Part shown: one piece after another, positions 28,768 to 37,761 of the stretch
Layout: each line of letters starts with the position of its first letter
Position numbering within the stretch: the first letter of the stretch is position 1
From: Pseudomonadota bacterium
Lineage (GTDB): Bacteria > Pseudomonadota > Alphaproteobacteria > Micavibrionales > CSBR16-224
Direction: 5' to 3'
Length of the DNA: 64,000 nt
NCBI GenBank assembly: GCA_013285465.1
Contig: CP053449.1
Location: 1,698,735 to 1,762,734, forward strand
Notes under the pieces: generated by a model
Databases searched by the model: none
What the model was told of the DNA's origin: nothing
The model's input: the letters and a program-made list of their open reading frames with translations, nothing else
Program-made: the position numbers and the translations under genes

Positions 28768-30672
28768 CTATTTCGCTTGCGATGCGAATTGCTGACAAGC
28801 TTCAAACAAGTCGCCGCCCCATACCGACGGATATGGAACCTCCAGCTTCTGAAGAAGCTTTTTCGTCATATCCTGATCCTGAGCCATACACGCAAAAAAC
28901 GCAAAATTATTAATATTCCATTGATCAGGGTATTTCGCCAAAACATCATTGATGCCTTGCTTCATCTTCTTCCAATCGGCATTGAAATCCTTAAAAAGCC
29001 CGCTCGGATTTGTCATACTGGCTACATACCAGTATATACGGGCATACATGCCCATCCCCTCTGTCCTGCGCGAATTCTCGACAGCCGCGTTCACAAAATC
29101 CTCAATCTGGCTTTTACTACCATGCCAGCGCGGCAGTAAGTAGATTGAGGCGGAAAAATATATCTCATAAAAATCAGGATATTTCTTAATCCCTTCTTGA
29201 AGGGTTTTCTGAAACGCAGGCAATTCAACACCCAGACCTCTTTCAACTAACAGCATTAGGTCATACCATTGCGGATCTTGACTAGAGATTTCTTTGGTCG
29301 CCAAAAGGTAATCTCTGGCTTGCTGATTGTATTGATTGAAAAGCTCCCACGCTTTTGGCGATACATCCTTCGCCCATCCACCGCCCCGCATTTTTCCGGC
29401 ATAATTTGTTAGAAACGTGGCCTTTACAATATGAGCCACAGGAGAATTGGGATATAATTTTACCCATTCATCCGCAGTTTGAAAGGCTCTGCTCCAGTTT
29501 TCCGCAGAATCCGGCTGGGAATCCACGACAGCCACAATTCCGCCATAGAAAACACTTAGCTTCCACACTCCACTTGGGGTTCTGCTTTTCTTTTTCCGAT
29601 ATGTATCGGCAATTTCATCCAGTTTTTTAAAGTCTTTGCGCCAAAATAATCTTACGACTTCCAATCTGATATCGCCACGCAATGACATTTCATCATCCAT
29701 CTCTGAAAATTGCTTACAGTCTGGATAAGCCCCTTTCCACACATCAGAGATGGGGCTCTTCACCTGCTTGATCAGCTCTTTCGTCATATTGCGGTCGTGG
29801 GCGATACAAGCAAAAAAGGCAAAATTGTTAATATTCCACTGGTCAGGGTATTGACTGACGATATCCTCCATACCCTGTCTAATCTTGGACCAGTCAATCT
29901 CAAGGCTTTGAAACAACGCTCCCTGATCATTCACCAGTTGTGACACCGTCCAATAGAAGCGGGCGAACATTCCCATACCTTCTGATTTATGCGTCAGCTG
30001 TGCAACCGCATTGGCAAAAGCCTCTATCTTGGATAAATCGCCCTGCCATTTTGGTAGGAAATACTCCATTGCGTTCAAATAAATAGGGCCATATTCCGGA
30101 TAGCGCTTGCTGGCTTCATCCAGCTGCTTTTGAATAATACCTTCTGCGACATCCAAATCCTTCAGCATGAGAATCATGCGTGCATACCATTCCGGATCCC
30201 CGCTGGAGGTTTTCTTCGTGCTCTGCAGATATTCAATCGCTTTCTGAAGGTTCTCAATATAGGCGGAACTCGGTTTCGCATCAGGTTCCTCTCCGCGAAA
30301 TTTCCAAGCATATAGATGCAGAAAATTTGCTTTCACGATATAGGCCGATGGCGCGTCCGGATATTGTTTGATCCATTCATCCGCTTTCTGGAATACACTA
30401 TCCCAGCTCTTCTTATCAGCGAATTTAGGGCTCACAAGACCAGCAAGGCTATTGTAATAAATATGCGACATCCACAAACCATCAGATGTCCTGCTGTTGT
30501 TTTCCCTGTATGAATTCAGTCTTTGTTCAAGATCAGTAAACTTACTTTTCCAAAACAAATTTGCCACTTCCATTCTTATATCTTTATGCCTTGTGGCGTT
30601 GTTAGCTATGGCTTCTGAAATTCCTGAAAATAGCAAGACACATGAAAATAAAACCACAAAAAAGTGCCGCAC
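28768..30672 (-). CDS. Exported helical-repeat protein, two tandem halves of about 310 aa
   Basis: The 634-residue protein has a signal peptide (FFVVLFSCVLLFSGISEAIA). The start is a GTG with GGGAG seven bases upstream; the overlapping ATG is out of frame. The mature protein is an obvious tandem duplication: DIRMEVANLFWKSKFTDLEQ near residue 30 and DIRLEVVRLFWRKDFKKLDE near residue 335. Each half ends with DQWNINNFAFFACIAHD or DQWNINNFAFFACMAQD. The domain resembles the DUF4034-like helical repeats of the downstream protein. It is the first gene of the leftward run of four exported repeat proteins, with a 181-base gap before the next. I know no function. Confidence 0.72.
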   Translation of the reverse strand: MRHFFVVLFSCVLLFSGISEAIANNATRHKDIRMEVANLFWKSKFTDLEQRLNSYRENNSRTSDGLWMSHIYYNSLAGLVSPKFADKKSWDSVFQKADEWIKQYPDAPSAYIVKANFLHLYAWKFRGEEPDAKPSSAYIENLQKAIEYLQSTKKTSSGDPEWYARMILMLKDLDVAEGIIQKQLDEASKRYPEYGPIYLNAMEYFLPKWQGDLSKIEAFANAVAQLTHKSEGMGMFARFYWTVSQLVNDQGALFQSLEIDWSKIRQGMEDIVSQYPDQWNINNFAFFACIAHDRNMTKELIKQVKSPISDVWKGAYPDCKQFSEMDDEMSLRGDIRLEVVRLFWRKDFKKLDEIADTYRKKKSRTPSGVWKLSVFYGGIVAVVDSQPDSAENWSRAFQTADEWVKLYPNSPVAHIVKATFLTNYAGKMRGGGWAKDVSPKAWELFNQYNQQARDYLLATKEISSQDPQWYDLMLLVERGLGVELPAFQKTLQEGIKKYPDFYEIYFSASIYLLPRWHGSKSQIEDFVNAAVENSRRTEGMGMYARIYWYVASMTNPSGLFKDFNADWKKMKQGINDVLAKYPDQWNINNFAFFACMAQDQDMTKKLLQKLEVPYPSVWGGDLFEACQQFASQAK

Positions 30673-30900
30673 ATTATATCTCCCTCAATAACAAACGCCG
30701 CAATCAGAGAATAAAAAGTATAAGTTCAGAAATAAATACTACTTATACTAATATAACATTTCGTTAATTGTTGCTGTCAAATCGCAACGCAAAAATCTCA
30801 ATAATCAGAACCGACAAAACGATTGCACTCTAGACAACACCCGATCGTTTTTGGCAGGTCGCTGAACGGAATAAAAGCGCGGGCATATCTTGAAAATACA

Positions 30901-30922
30901 AAGCCCCGCAAACGCAGGGCTT
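30901..30922. terminator. Possible intrinsic terminator hairpin
   Basis: AAGCCCCGC pairs with GCAGGGCTT around a four-base AAAC loop, with one mismatched pair, and T-rich sequence follows on the plus strand. It lies 22 bases left of the IS end. No gene now reads into it on the plus strand, so it may be a leftover from a gene removed or displaced during formation of the island edge. Confidence 0.45.
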
Positions 30923-30943
30923 GAGTTTGTAAATTCTCTGAAT

Positions 30944-30960
30944 GGTGTTGTCAGACTAAA
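30944..30960 (+). repeat. IS terminal inverted repeat, left
   Basis: GGTGTTGTCAGACTAAA, matching the right end at 16 of 17 positions in inverted orientation. It defines the left boundary of the IS6-like element. Confidence 0.85.
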
Positions 30961-30995
30961 ACGCATAATTCTCGAAACCCGCCTCGCCTACCAAT

Positions 30996-31694
30996 CTATC
31001 CTACGAGAATTGCCTGCCACTCGACAAGAGAAGCATCACGTAATTCCTTAAATGTTGTTCGTTTTTCGAGGTGACGTTGGTGGTTAAAATGGTTGAGAAA
31101 GACGGATTGAAAACTGGTAAATTTCTGTAGTGATCGCATTGATCGAAACTTGTTCATCAGCTTTTCTCGCCTTCGAAAATGGAGATGAGAGTTTTCAACT
31201 TGGTTGTTTTCATACTGCTTCGTTTCGTGGAGATACGCCATGTTCAGAGCCTTCAAAGCAGCGCGATATGATTTCAATTTATCTGTCACGATCTGTTTTG
31301 GAATGCCGTATTGCTTCACCATTTTCTTGAGGAATCTCTTGGCTGTACGGGCGTCACGGCGTTTCGAAACATAGCAGTCAATGACCGTTCCCTCTTGATC
31401 GACAGCGCGCCAAAGATAATGGAGTTCACCATTAATTTTGACGAAGACTTCATCAATATGCCACCGCCAGTTGGAAATACTTTGTGGCTTTTTCTTTTTC
31501 ATCTCTTTGGAAAACAAAGAGCCAAAACGGTTCCACCAATAGCGGATTGTTTCATGGCAAACATCAATGCCGCGCTCATACAAAATGTCTTCAACCTGTC
31601 TCAAGCTGAGTGGATATCGGATGTAATACATCACCGCCATTTTGATGATTTCTGGACTCGTATTGAAGTATTTAAAATGATTTATTTTTGCCAT
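30996..31694 (-). CDS. IS6-family transposase
   Basis: The 232-residue DDE transposase has an N-terminal helix-turn-helix-like region (RYPLSLRQVEDILYERGIDV, HETIRYWWNRFG). The catalytic core shows WHIDEVFVKING (first Asp), IPKQIVTDKLKSY (second Asp) and ENNQVENSHLHFRRREK (Glu). This spacing and the ENSHL...RREK block are typical of IS6 family enzymes, and the length is in the usual 220-240 range. The frame is complete, so the element may still be active. It fills nearly all of the 806-base IS. Confidence 0.95.
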   Translation of the reverse strand: MAKINHFKYFNTSPEIIKMAVMYYIRYPLSLRQVEDILYERGIDVCHETIRYWWNRFGSLFSKEMKKKKPQSISNWRWHIDEVFVKINGELHYLWRAVDQEGTVIDCYVSKRRDARTAKRFLKKMVKQYGIPKQIVTDKLKSYRAALKALNMAYLHETKQYENNQVENSHLHFRRREKLMNKFRSMRSLQKFTSFQSVFLNHFNHQRHLEKRTTFKELRDASLVEWQAILVG

Positions 31695-31732
31695 GTTTCA
31701 TCGTAACACGGCTACATTTTCGAAAACATGGA

Positions 31733-31749
31733 TTTAGTCTGACAAGACC
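31733..31749 (-). repeat. IS terminal inverted repeat, right
   Basis: Reads GGTCTTGTCAGACTAAA on the minus strand and mirrors the left end with one mismatch. The base after it (31750) is already dndD-like coding sequence. Confidence 0.85.
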
Positions 31750-33785
31750 TTATTAGCGGTAAAAACGGCTTTGGAAAGACGACATTTCTTATGTCGCTTG
31801 TTTGGTGTCTGTATGGTAAGCAAATGGAAAAAGTTGACGTTCTTTATCAGAAAGAGATCAGCGATCATGGCGGGTATGGAAAATATATTGGGCACAGCCT
31901 AAATAGATTGGCAAAAGTAAACGGAGATAACGAGTTTTCGGTTTCCATCACGTTTTCAAACGTGAAAATCCCTGATATTACATGCAACGAAATTAAAGTT
32001 ACACGTATATGGAACGAACGTGCCGGGGAAAGTGTTGAAGTCTTAATTGATGGTCATAGAAATGAGTTAATAGAAGACCTTAGAACAGATGGGAAGCAAA
32101 ACGGAGAAGAGATTTTTATCCGCGACTTTATTCTGCCAATTGAGATTGCCAAATTCTTCTTTTTTGATGCAGAAAAAATTGTCTCTCTAGCGGAGATTAA
32201 CTCTCCAGATCAAAGAAAGCTCCTGAGCAAAGCATATACAGAGGTTTTGGGAATTAAGAAATATGAAGATTTGAAGGATCAGCTTGAAAGTATTCAAGAT
32301 GAATATCGTAAAAAATCAGCTAGTCGTAAGGATAAGGCTGATTTAAACCAATTGATCACAGATATTGATAATGCTGACATTCAGATCAATGAAATAGAGG
32401 AAAACATCGAAGAGCTTAGGAAGGAAAAGGCGGAAAAACGCCTTGAGTCAGATGATATTCAGCGAAAGCTAATCCAAGAAGGTAATCAAATTACATTGGA
32501 GCAATTAGAAGATTTGAAGGGAGAGGAAGCTGATTGGTTCCAAAAAATTGAAACTTTACAAGAAGAGTTAAAGGAGCTTTATGACTTTATTCCGTTTGGG
32601 CTGGCTGGAGAAACTCTTATTGAAATTTCTACACAGATTAAGCATGAGAAAGATTTTAGAGATAACACTTTCCGGCAAGAAGATATTCAGGAAAAGATTT
32701 CTCAATTTTTGATCGAGATCGAAGAGCAAAAGAAAGAGTTACCTCATGTGGTGCCAGTAGAGATACGAGATTTCTATGAATCCCAAATCAAGAGATTGAT
32801 TCCGCAGTTTTTCGGAGGAGCTGCAAGCGATCTGCCATCGAACTTTGTTGTGTTACATGATTTCTCAGATGCAGAAATTAATGAGTTTAACTCTTTGGCC
32901 GAAAGTTTACGCCAGTCATTACGTGACCGTTACAAGAGCCTGTATGAGCGCTTTAGTAGTGCGAAAACGGAACATGATGGTGTTAGAAGAAAAATTCGAG
33001 AGGCGGAAAAGGATGCAGAAGATGATTATATTGCAGGCTTACGGTCTCGTAAATCAGAGTTAGATAAGCGGATTGTAAAAATAGAAGAGGATATTAACAC
33101 CCTGCATCAAGAGATTGGTTCGATAAAAGCGAAACAGAAAACACTCCGTCAGAATCAAGAAATTCTAAGGAAGAAAATTGACACTTCGCGTAACTTCAGC
33201 GACAAAGAAGAGAAGGCGCAAGAAATTATCCAGCAACTTAAATCATTTATCAGAGCATTTAAAGAAGAGAAGAAAAAGTCTCTGGAAAAAAGTATTTTGG
33301 ATGAACTTAGCAAACTAATGCATAAAAAAGGCTTTATCAAAAAAGTAGTCGTTGATATTAGCCAATCCGGCGATGATGTTGATATCAATTTATTTGATAA
33401 GCGTAATCATAAAATTGATAAAGGCTCTTTGTCGATGGGAGAGCGCCAAATGTATGCCTCATCACTTCTAAAAGCACTTGTAGATGAGTCTGATATCGAA
33501 TTTCCGGTGTTTATCGACAGTCCTATGCAGAAATTTGACAAAGACCATGCGCGAAATATCATTAAAGAGTTTTATCCTAATGTCTCCGAGCAAGTCGTGA
33601 TTTTTCCCTTGATCCATAAAGAACTGACTTCTGATGAATTTGATCTCTTAAAAGGGAATATTAGTGCTGCATATTTAATTAACAACTTGGATGTAGATTC
33701 TTCGGAGTTCCTTAAAACGGTTCCGGAAGAGCTAATCACAACATACGATGAGATTGAAAATGCAAATAAACTTAAAAACGTCTGA
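31750..33785 (+). pseudogene. dndD: dndD, 5'-truncated by IS insertion
   Basis: DndD is an SMC/Rad50-like ATPase of the DNA phosphorothioation machinery. Coding similarity begins right after the IS end: the frame from 31749 gives LISGKNGFGKTTFLMSLVWC, a textbook Walker A. A stop (31740-31742) in the IS terminal repeat closes the frame upstream, and the first ATG (31791) lies after the Walker A lysine. Any protein made from it would therefore lack the P-loop. About 25-35 N-terminal residues are missing by comparison with the family's usual start. The remaining 664 residues include long coiled coils and a C-terminal ABC signature (LSMGERQMYASSLLKAL) and Walker B (FPVFIDSPMQKFD). It overlaps the next gene by 38 bases. 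Confidence 0.85.
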
Positions 33786-35337
33786 GGCCAACCTAGAAGT
33801 CGTCAAAAGTCTGACGAGTAAATTGCCTACGGGAACCAAAGAAAATGTCATAGCGCGGATTGCTCTTTGTTATTCTTTGCAACAGGGAAAGCATTTCAGT
33901 TCGTCTGAATTTAATGCGTATGATTCAAAAGGGAAGGAATATAAAGATCAAACCCTTTTTGATTCTAAGTACAAGGATTTTTATATTGCGCTAATCTGTC
34001 AACATTACGGTGTTTACCGTACAGATGAGAATATTCCGAAATATATCAAGCTTCATATTGATCACGGCTTAGAGACAATGGGGAATGTCTTTGAGAATAG
34101 CAAAGAATATAACTTCTTTGACTTTTTGTTAGAACACTTAGAAAAAGGCATGTCCGTTCTGGATACAGTCAAAATCAGCCTGGATGCTGTCCGTAATAAT
34201 AACCAGAAAGTCGAAAAGACACATTTTGCAGAGCCGATCAAAATAAACATCGGTCGTACGTTGGATACAAACGAGCCAATCGTTTTGAATTTTAACAATT
34301 CCGAAAAATACAATAACAACCATATTGCGGTGGCGGGTAATTCAGGTACTGGTAAGACGCAGTTTGCTTTGGAGCTGTTAAGGCAAATAAGCGAAGCTTC
34401 CAATCATCATGTGAATTTTATCTATTTGGACTTTAAGGGTCTCAAAAAAGATGGTGTTAAAGAATTGCAGCCATTTTTTGATAAGACAAAATCAATATTT
34501 GTTGATGCCCCTCAAGTTCCTTTCCCTGTTAACCCGTTGTCGTTTATAGATACGATTAATGAAAAAGATCGTCTGATGGGGATCGACAAATTTGTCGATA
34601 TTGTGGGTAAATATTCAAATTTGGGGATCAAGCAAAGTGGAATATTACGCGATGCCACTGTTGCAGCGTTTGCGAATAAGAAGGCCGGAGATTATCCCTC
34701 GATTCCAGAGATCAACGAAATTCTTTTGGAAATGGTGGGGGATAAACGAGATACGCTAACTGAAATTATTGGAGATCTCAGCCGGTATAACATTTTTGAA
34801 GAAGATCGGAAGGGAAAGCATTTTCTTGATAAAAATGTATACCTCTCTCTTTCTGGCGACTTGCCAAACACAGTTCGTTTTACAGCGTTGTTTCTGATTA
34901 TCAATTACATCTACAACACGTTTATGAACTTGGATAACACACCTGTTGAAAAGGGGCATCGTGGAATGCGCTATGTGCTTTTGATTGACGAAGCGCACGT
35001 GATTTTTAAAGAGCGTAAATACCAAGGCATCCTTGAAAAGATTTTGCGTGAGATCCGGTCAAAAGGTGTTTCTGTTGTCCTGCTCTCGCAAGGGATTGAG
35101 GAATTCAATCAGTCTGAGTTTGATTTTTCCAGCATGTGCGAAATGTCATTTTTGTTAGATGTGAAAGACAAAAACAATGGCAGGGCGATTAATAAGTTTC
35201 TGGGCCTGAGTGAGAGTGAGGCGAACAAAGTTTGCCGTAGCTTAGAAAAAATAAAGAAAGGACAGGCTGTTTCTAATATCAAGGAATTTTCAAAAGGTGA
35301 ACTATTTAAGATGAGCCAACTTTGGGAAAATATATAA
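33748..35337 (+). CDS. dndE: DndE domain fused to a HerA/FtsK-like ATPase
   Basis: The 529-residue protein joins two modules. Residues of about 5-115 match the small nicked-DNA-binding DndE family: NVIARIALCYSLQQGK, then ...YKDFYIALICQHYG and YIKLHIDHGLETM. A normal DndE ends there. Here a P-loop ATPase follows, with Walker A VAGNSGTGKTQFALELL near 195-210, Walker B LLIDEAHVIF near 411 and the sensor-like VVLLSQGIEEFNQ after it, like HerA/VirB4-type motors. The frame is intact. Its start lies inside dndD, so translation was coupled to it. I believe DndE-ATPase fusions have been noted in a subset of phosphorothioation clusters, but cannot check this here. The ATPase could stand in for the restriction motor DptH/DndH. 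Confidence 0.8.
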   Translation: MRLKMQINLKTSEANLEVVKSLTSKLPTGTKENVIARIALCYSLQQGKHFSSSEFNAYDSKGKEYKDQTLFDSKYKDFYIALICQHYGVYRTDENIPKYIKLHIDHGLETMGNVFENSKEYNFFDFLLEHLEKGMSVLDTVKISLDAVRNNNQKVEKTHFAEPIKINIGRTLDTNEPIVLNFNNSEKYNNNHIAVAGNSGTGKTQFALELLRQISEASNHHVNFIYLDFKGLKKDGVKELQPFFDKTKSIFVDAPQVPFPVNPLSFIDTINEKDRLMGIDKFVDIVGKYSNLGIKQSGILRDATVAAFANKKAGDYPSIPEINEILLEMVGDKRDTLTEIIGDLSRYNIFEEDRKGKHFLDKNVYLSLSGDLPNTVRFTALFLIINYIYNTFMNLDNTPVEKGHRGMRYVLLIDEAHVIFKERKYQGILEKILREIRSKGVSVVLLSQGIEEFNQSEFDFSSMCEMSFLLDVKDKNNGRAINKFLGLSESEANKVCRSLEKIKKGQAVSNIKEFSKGELFKMSQLWENI

Positions 35338-35351
35338 AGAGGCTTGAATTA

Positions 35352-35993
35352 ATGTTAAGTGATGATTGGCGAAATCGCATAGCATTGGTTTGGTGTTTCG
35401 TGAAAGAATATTCCTATTGGCTCGGAATGAACTTCATTTTTAGTCTGGTTCCAGTGGGTATAACACTCGTTGTCGATTGGGATAATAGCAAGGTTTTCGA
35501 AATTAGTAATGCCGTTATGTTAGGAATTTTATCATTCTCTATGACGATATTGCTATCGGGCATCCATGCATTTCAGCTGTCTTCAAAAAAAGTTGGAAGA
35601 GATATAATTATATTCCTATCTTTCTTTGGGACAGCAGTCGTAGGCCTCGTTTACCTGTACTACTATCAAGCAACCTCAGACACGCAATGTACGAACTTTG
35701 TAACGCCGCAATGCGTTGGAACTTTTGAGTTAAAATGCGATGGGGTGAAGATATTCCTTTGTGAGCAAGATCAATTCGAGAAGGCTGGTGTGAACTTAAT
35801 CGTTAGTCACAAAGAATCTATAGTAAGGTGGTTCTTGGGTATAACTTTACTGCTTGCCTCCGTCTTGAACTATAGTGCTTTACTGAAGGCAGCGTTTGAT
35901 GTGAGAGCGGCACAGATTACTGACAAACAGGAACAAGGTAAACGTGATGGGGATGCTATGAATTCCGAAGCGCAACAGCAGGGGCTTAGGTAA
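35352..35993 (+). CDS. Four-helix membrane protein in the dnd cluster
   Basis: The 213-residue protein of unknown family starts at ATG 35352, with AGAGG nine bases upstream; an earlier TTG overlapping the dndE stop is less likely. Four hydrophobic segments are visible: MNFIFSLVPVGITLVV, AVMLGILSFSMTILLSGI, IIIFLSFFGTAVVGLVYLYY and WFLGITLLLASVLNYSALL. Between the third and fourth is a loop with four cysteines (around residues 118-148), possibly a metal site or disulfide-bonded. The tail is charged and cytoplasmic-looking. It sits between dndE and dndB with no gap to dndB, so it probably belongs to the phosphorothioation system, which does not normally include a membrane subunit. Confidence 0.6.
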   Translation: MLSDDWRNRIALVWCFVKEYSYWLGMNFIFSLVPVGITLVVDWDNSKVFEISNAVMLGILSFSMTILLSGIHAFQLSSKKVGRDIIIFLSFFGTAVVGLVYLYYYQATSDTQCTNFVTPQCVGTFELKCDGVKIFLCEQDQFEKAGVNLIVSHKESIVRWFLGITLLLASVLNYSALLKAAFDVRAAQITDKQEQGKRDGDAMNSEAQQQGLR

Positions 35994-37355
35994 ATGCAGA
36001 CGGAGAGTAGAATTTTTCAAGGTAAAGAATATCTACTGTTAGATGTTGAACCCATTTATCAGAAATCTAAGGTTTTCTATCTTGCGAAGATGAAAGCCAA
36101 AGACCTTGTTGAGATGTTCACTGTTAGCCCTACGCAATACGATATCGATAAGAATAAAGCCCTTGCATCATCATTTGTAAGTGATGCGGACTATTACCAA
36201 GACCTTGTTGAGAAGTTAGAAAAGAGAACACCCCGCAATGATGATCGCAATACCGGTTTTCAGAGAGAGTTAAGAAAAGATCGTGCGAAAGCTATTAATA
36301 AATACTTAGCTGAGGAAGAGTACCCATTCTTTCCAAATACAATTATAGCGAGCTGTGAGTTAATTAATGATATTGAAGAAGCTGGTCTTAATACATCTTC
36401 GGGTATTGGCGACTTTGAATCCTTAGAGAATAGACCTGACCGTTTAGGCTTTTTGTATAAAGATGACGGAGAACACTATAGGCTTTTATTACCAAAGATG
36501 AAAGGCGCAGTATTAGTTATTGATGGACAACATCGATTGGAAGGTTTGAGGCTTTGGCTGGACAATGAGCAGAATGCCGATGGTTACAATGTGTTGGTAT
36601 CTTTTATCGTTGGGTATGATCGCTCTGTGATCGCAAAGCAATTTTACACTATTAATTATGAACAGAAATCAGTCAATAAGTCCTTATTGCTCCATTTAAC
36701 TGCAGAGTTTAGCCAAGACCTTGATGAAGTCACATTCTTACATAATCTTGTGAAAATATTGAACGAGCACGAGGACAGCCCGTTTCTTGGCAGAATTAAA
36801 ATGCTCGGTGTGACTCCAGAAGAAGCTCGCGGTGATGAAAGGTATCTGTATTCGGTATCGCAAGCATTCCTAATTGAGCATATGAAAAGATTTATTGATA
36901 AAAAATTTATAGATAGTAAAGCGTATACGCCAATTTTTTTGTATTACTTTCAACATAGAAATATGCATATTGATATTATTCGATTTTTGAGCAGATATTT
37001 TTTGGCCATAAAAGAGCTCAAGAGTGATTGGAATGACCCTCAGAATTCAATTTTATCGAAGGGAATGGGAATAGGAGCGTTTTTAGTGGCTTTGCACACG
37101 ATATTTCCAATAATTTTCGTTAATGATCTGGGACGCGATCCAAATAAAATTGGTGAAGTGAGTGTTGATTACTTTAAGAATGTTTTGAGTGGAATTGAAA
37201 ATGTGAATTTCACACGATCGGGCGACTTTACTGGTGTTGGTAGTTCCGGCACGGTAACTAAGATAAAAAACGCAATTTTGGATGAGATTGGCTATCGAGA
37301 TAATGGAGAAGTGGAAGAATTCCAAAAATGGCTACGGAGTAAAACAAAATTTTGA
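35994..37355 (+). CDS. dndB: DndB, DGQHR-domain protein of the phosphorothioation cluster
   Basis: The 453-residue protein has the defining DGQHR motif (VLVIDGQHRLEGLRLW near residues 173-188) and the surrounding block of the DndB family. In studied systems DndB is a transcriptional repressor of dnd operons and modulates modification sites. Its ATG directly follows the stop of the membrane-protein gene, so it is the last gene of the unit. In classical clusters dndB precedes dndC, dndD and dndE; here it is at the 3' end. DGQHR proteins also occur outside Dnd systems, but dndD- and dndE-like neighbours make this identity firm. Confidence 0.85.
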   Translation: MQTESRIFQGKEYLLLDVEPIYQKSKVFYLAKMKAKDLVEMFTVSPTQYDIDKNKALASSFVSDADYYQDLVEKLEKRTPRNDDRNTGFQRELRKDRAKAINKYLAEEEYPFFPNTIIASCELINDIEEAGLNTSSGIGDFESLENRPDRLGFLYKDDGEHYRLLLPKMKGAVLVIDGQHRLEGLRLWLDNEQNADGYNVLVSFIVGYDRSVIAKQFYTINYEQKSVNKSLLLHLTAEFSQDLDEVTFLHNLVKILNEHEDSPFLGRIKMLGVTPEEARGDERYLYSVSQAFLIEHMKRFIDKKFIDSKAYTPIFLYYFQHRNMHIDIIRFLSRYFLAIKELKSDWNDPQNSILSKGMGIGAFLVALHTIFPIIFVNDLGRDPNKIGEVSVDYFKNVLSGIENVNFTRSGDFTGVGSSGTVTKIKNAILDEIGYRDNGEVEEFQKWLRSKTKF

Positions 37356-37383
37356 TAAACTTTTCTTAGGCCTAGACCAAAGG

Positions 37384-37761
37384 TTATGTGTCGCCCCTAT
37401 AATAAAGACCTCGAGTGAAGCCGCCACGGTATTTTCTTTTATTCTGAGCAAATGTAAGTAGTTCATCTTCTGAGAAATTATGCCATGTAGCAAGGGCGCT
37501 AATTACTTCAAAAATATCCGCGAGTTCTTCTACCGCTTTGTTGTCGTCTGGCGCATTGAGAAATTCTTCAACTTCTTCGATAAGTTTGGCGTTTAAAGCG
37601 TCTTTAAGCTCTAAGCCGCTTAATGTCTCTACAATCGGTGTGCGGCCAGATTGTTTTATAATTTCAGGTATTCTATCGCGCACCAATTTGTTCGATTTTC
37701 TGGGCGATATATTTTGAACGTCTACGTTTTGGAGTACTAATTTTTTAAATATATCAGGCAT
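37384..37761 (-). CDS. MazG / PRA-PH-like nucleotide pyrophosphohydrolase
   Basis: The 125-residue protein has the PRA-PH/MazG-like core: NKLVRDRIPEIIKQSGRTP, followed by LIEEVEEFLNA and KAVEELADIFEVISALA. The EExxE...ExxD helices bind the magnesium needed to hydrolyse (d)NTPs or phosphoribosyl-nucleotides. Start: ATG 37759-37761, overlapping the stop of the upstream HNH gene by 8 bases, with GGAGAG six bases upstream. A longer version starting at 37797 is less likely. The two genes are therefore translationally coupled. A house-cleaning or nucleotide-sensing role beside a nuclease is inferred; its substrate is unknown. Confidence 0.72.
   Translation of the reverse strand: MPDIFKKLVLQNVDVQNISPRKSNKLVRDRIPEIIKQSGRTPIVETLSGLELKDALNAKLIEEVEEFLNAPDDNKAVEELADIFEVISALATWHNFSEDELLTFAQNKRKYRGGFTRGLYYRGDT

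Larger units (their letters stand above)
30944..31749 (-). mobile_element. IS6-family-like insertion sequence
   Basis: This is an 806-base element with one transposase gene and 17-base terminal inverted repeats (GGTGTTGTCAGACTAAA at the left, GGTCTTGTCAGACTAAA on the other strand at the right, one mismatch). Length, single DDE transposase and TIR style fit the IS6/IS26 family. The 8 bases flanking each side (CTCTGAAT left, TTATTAGC right) are different, so no target duplication is present. That is expected when such an element has caused an adjacent deletion or recombination. The right end lies inside dndD. Confidence 0.88.

Noticed and set aside
30673-30943. Left-hand attachment repeat or gene remnant beside the IS
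   Set aside because: No copy of the tRNA-Tyr 3' end and no recognisable coding remnant was seen; only a hairpin was noted.
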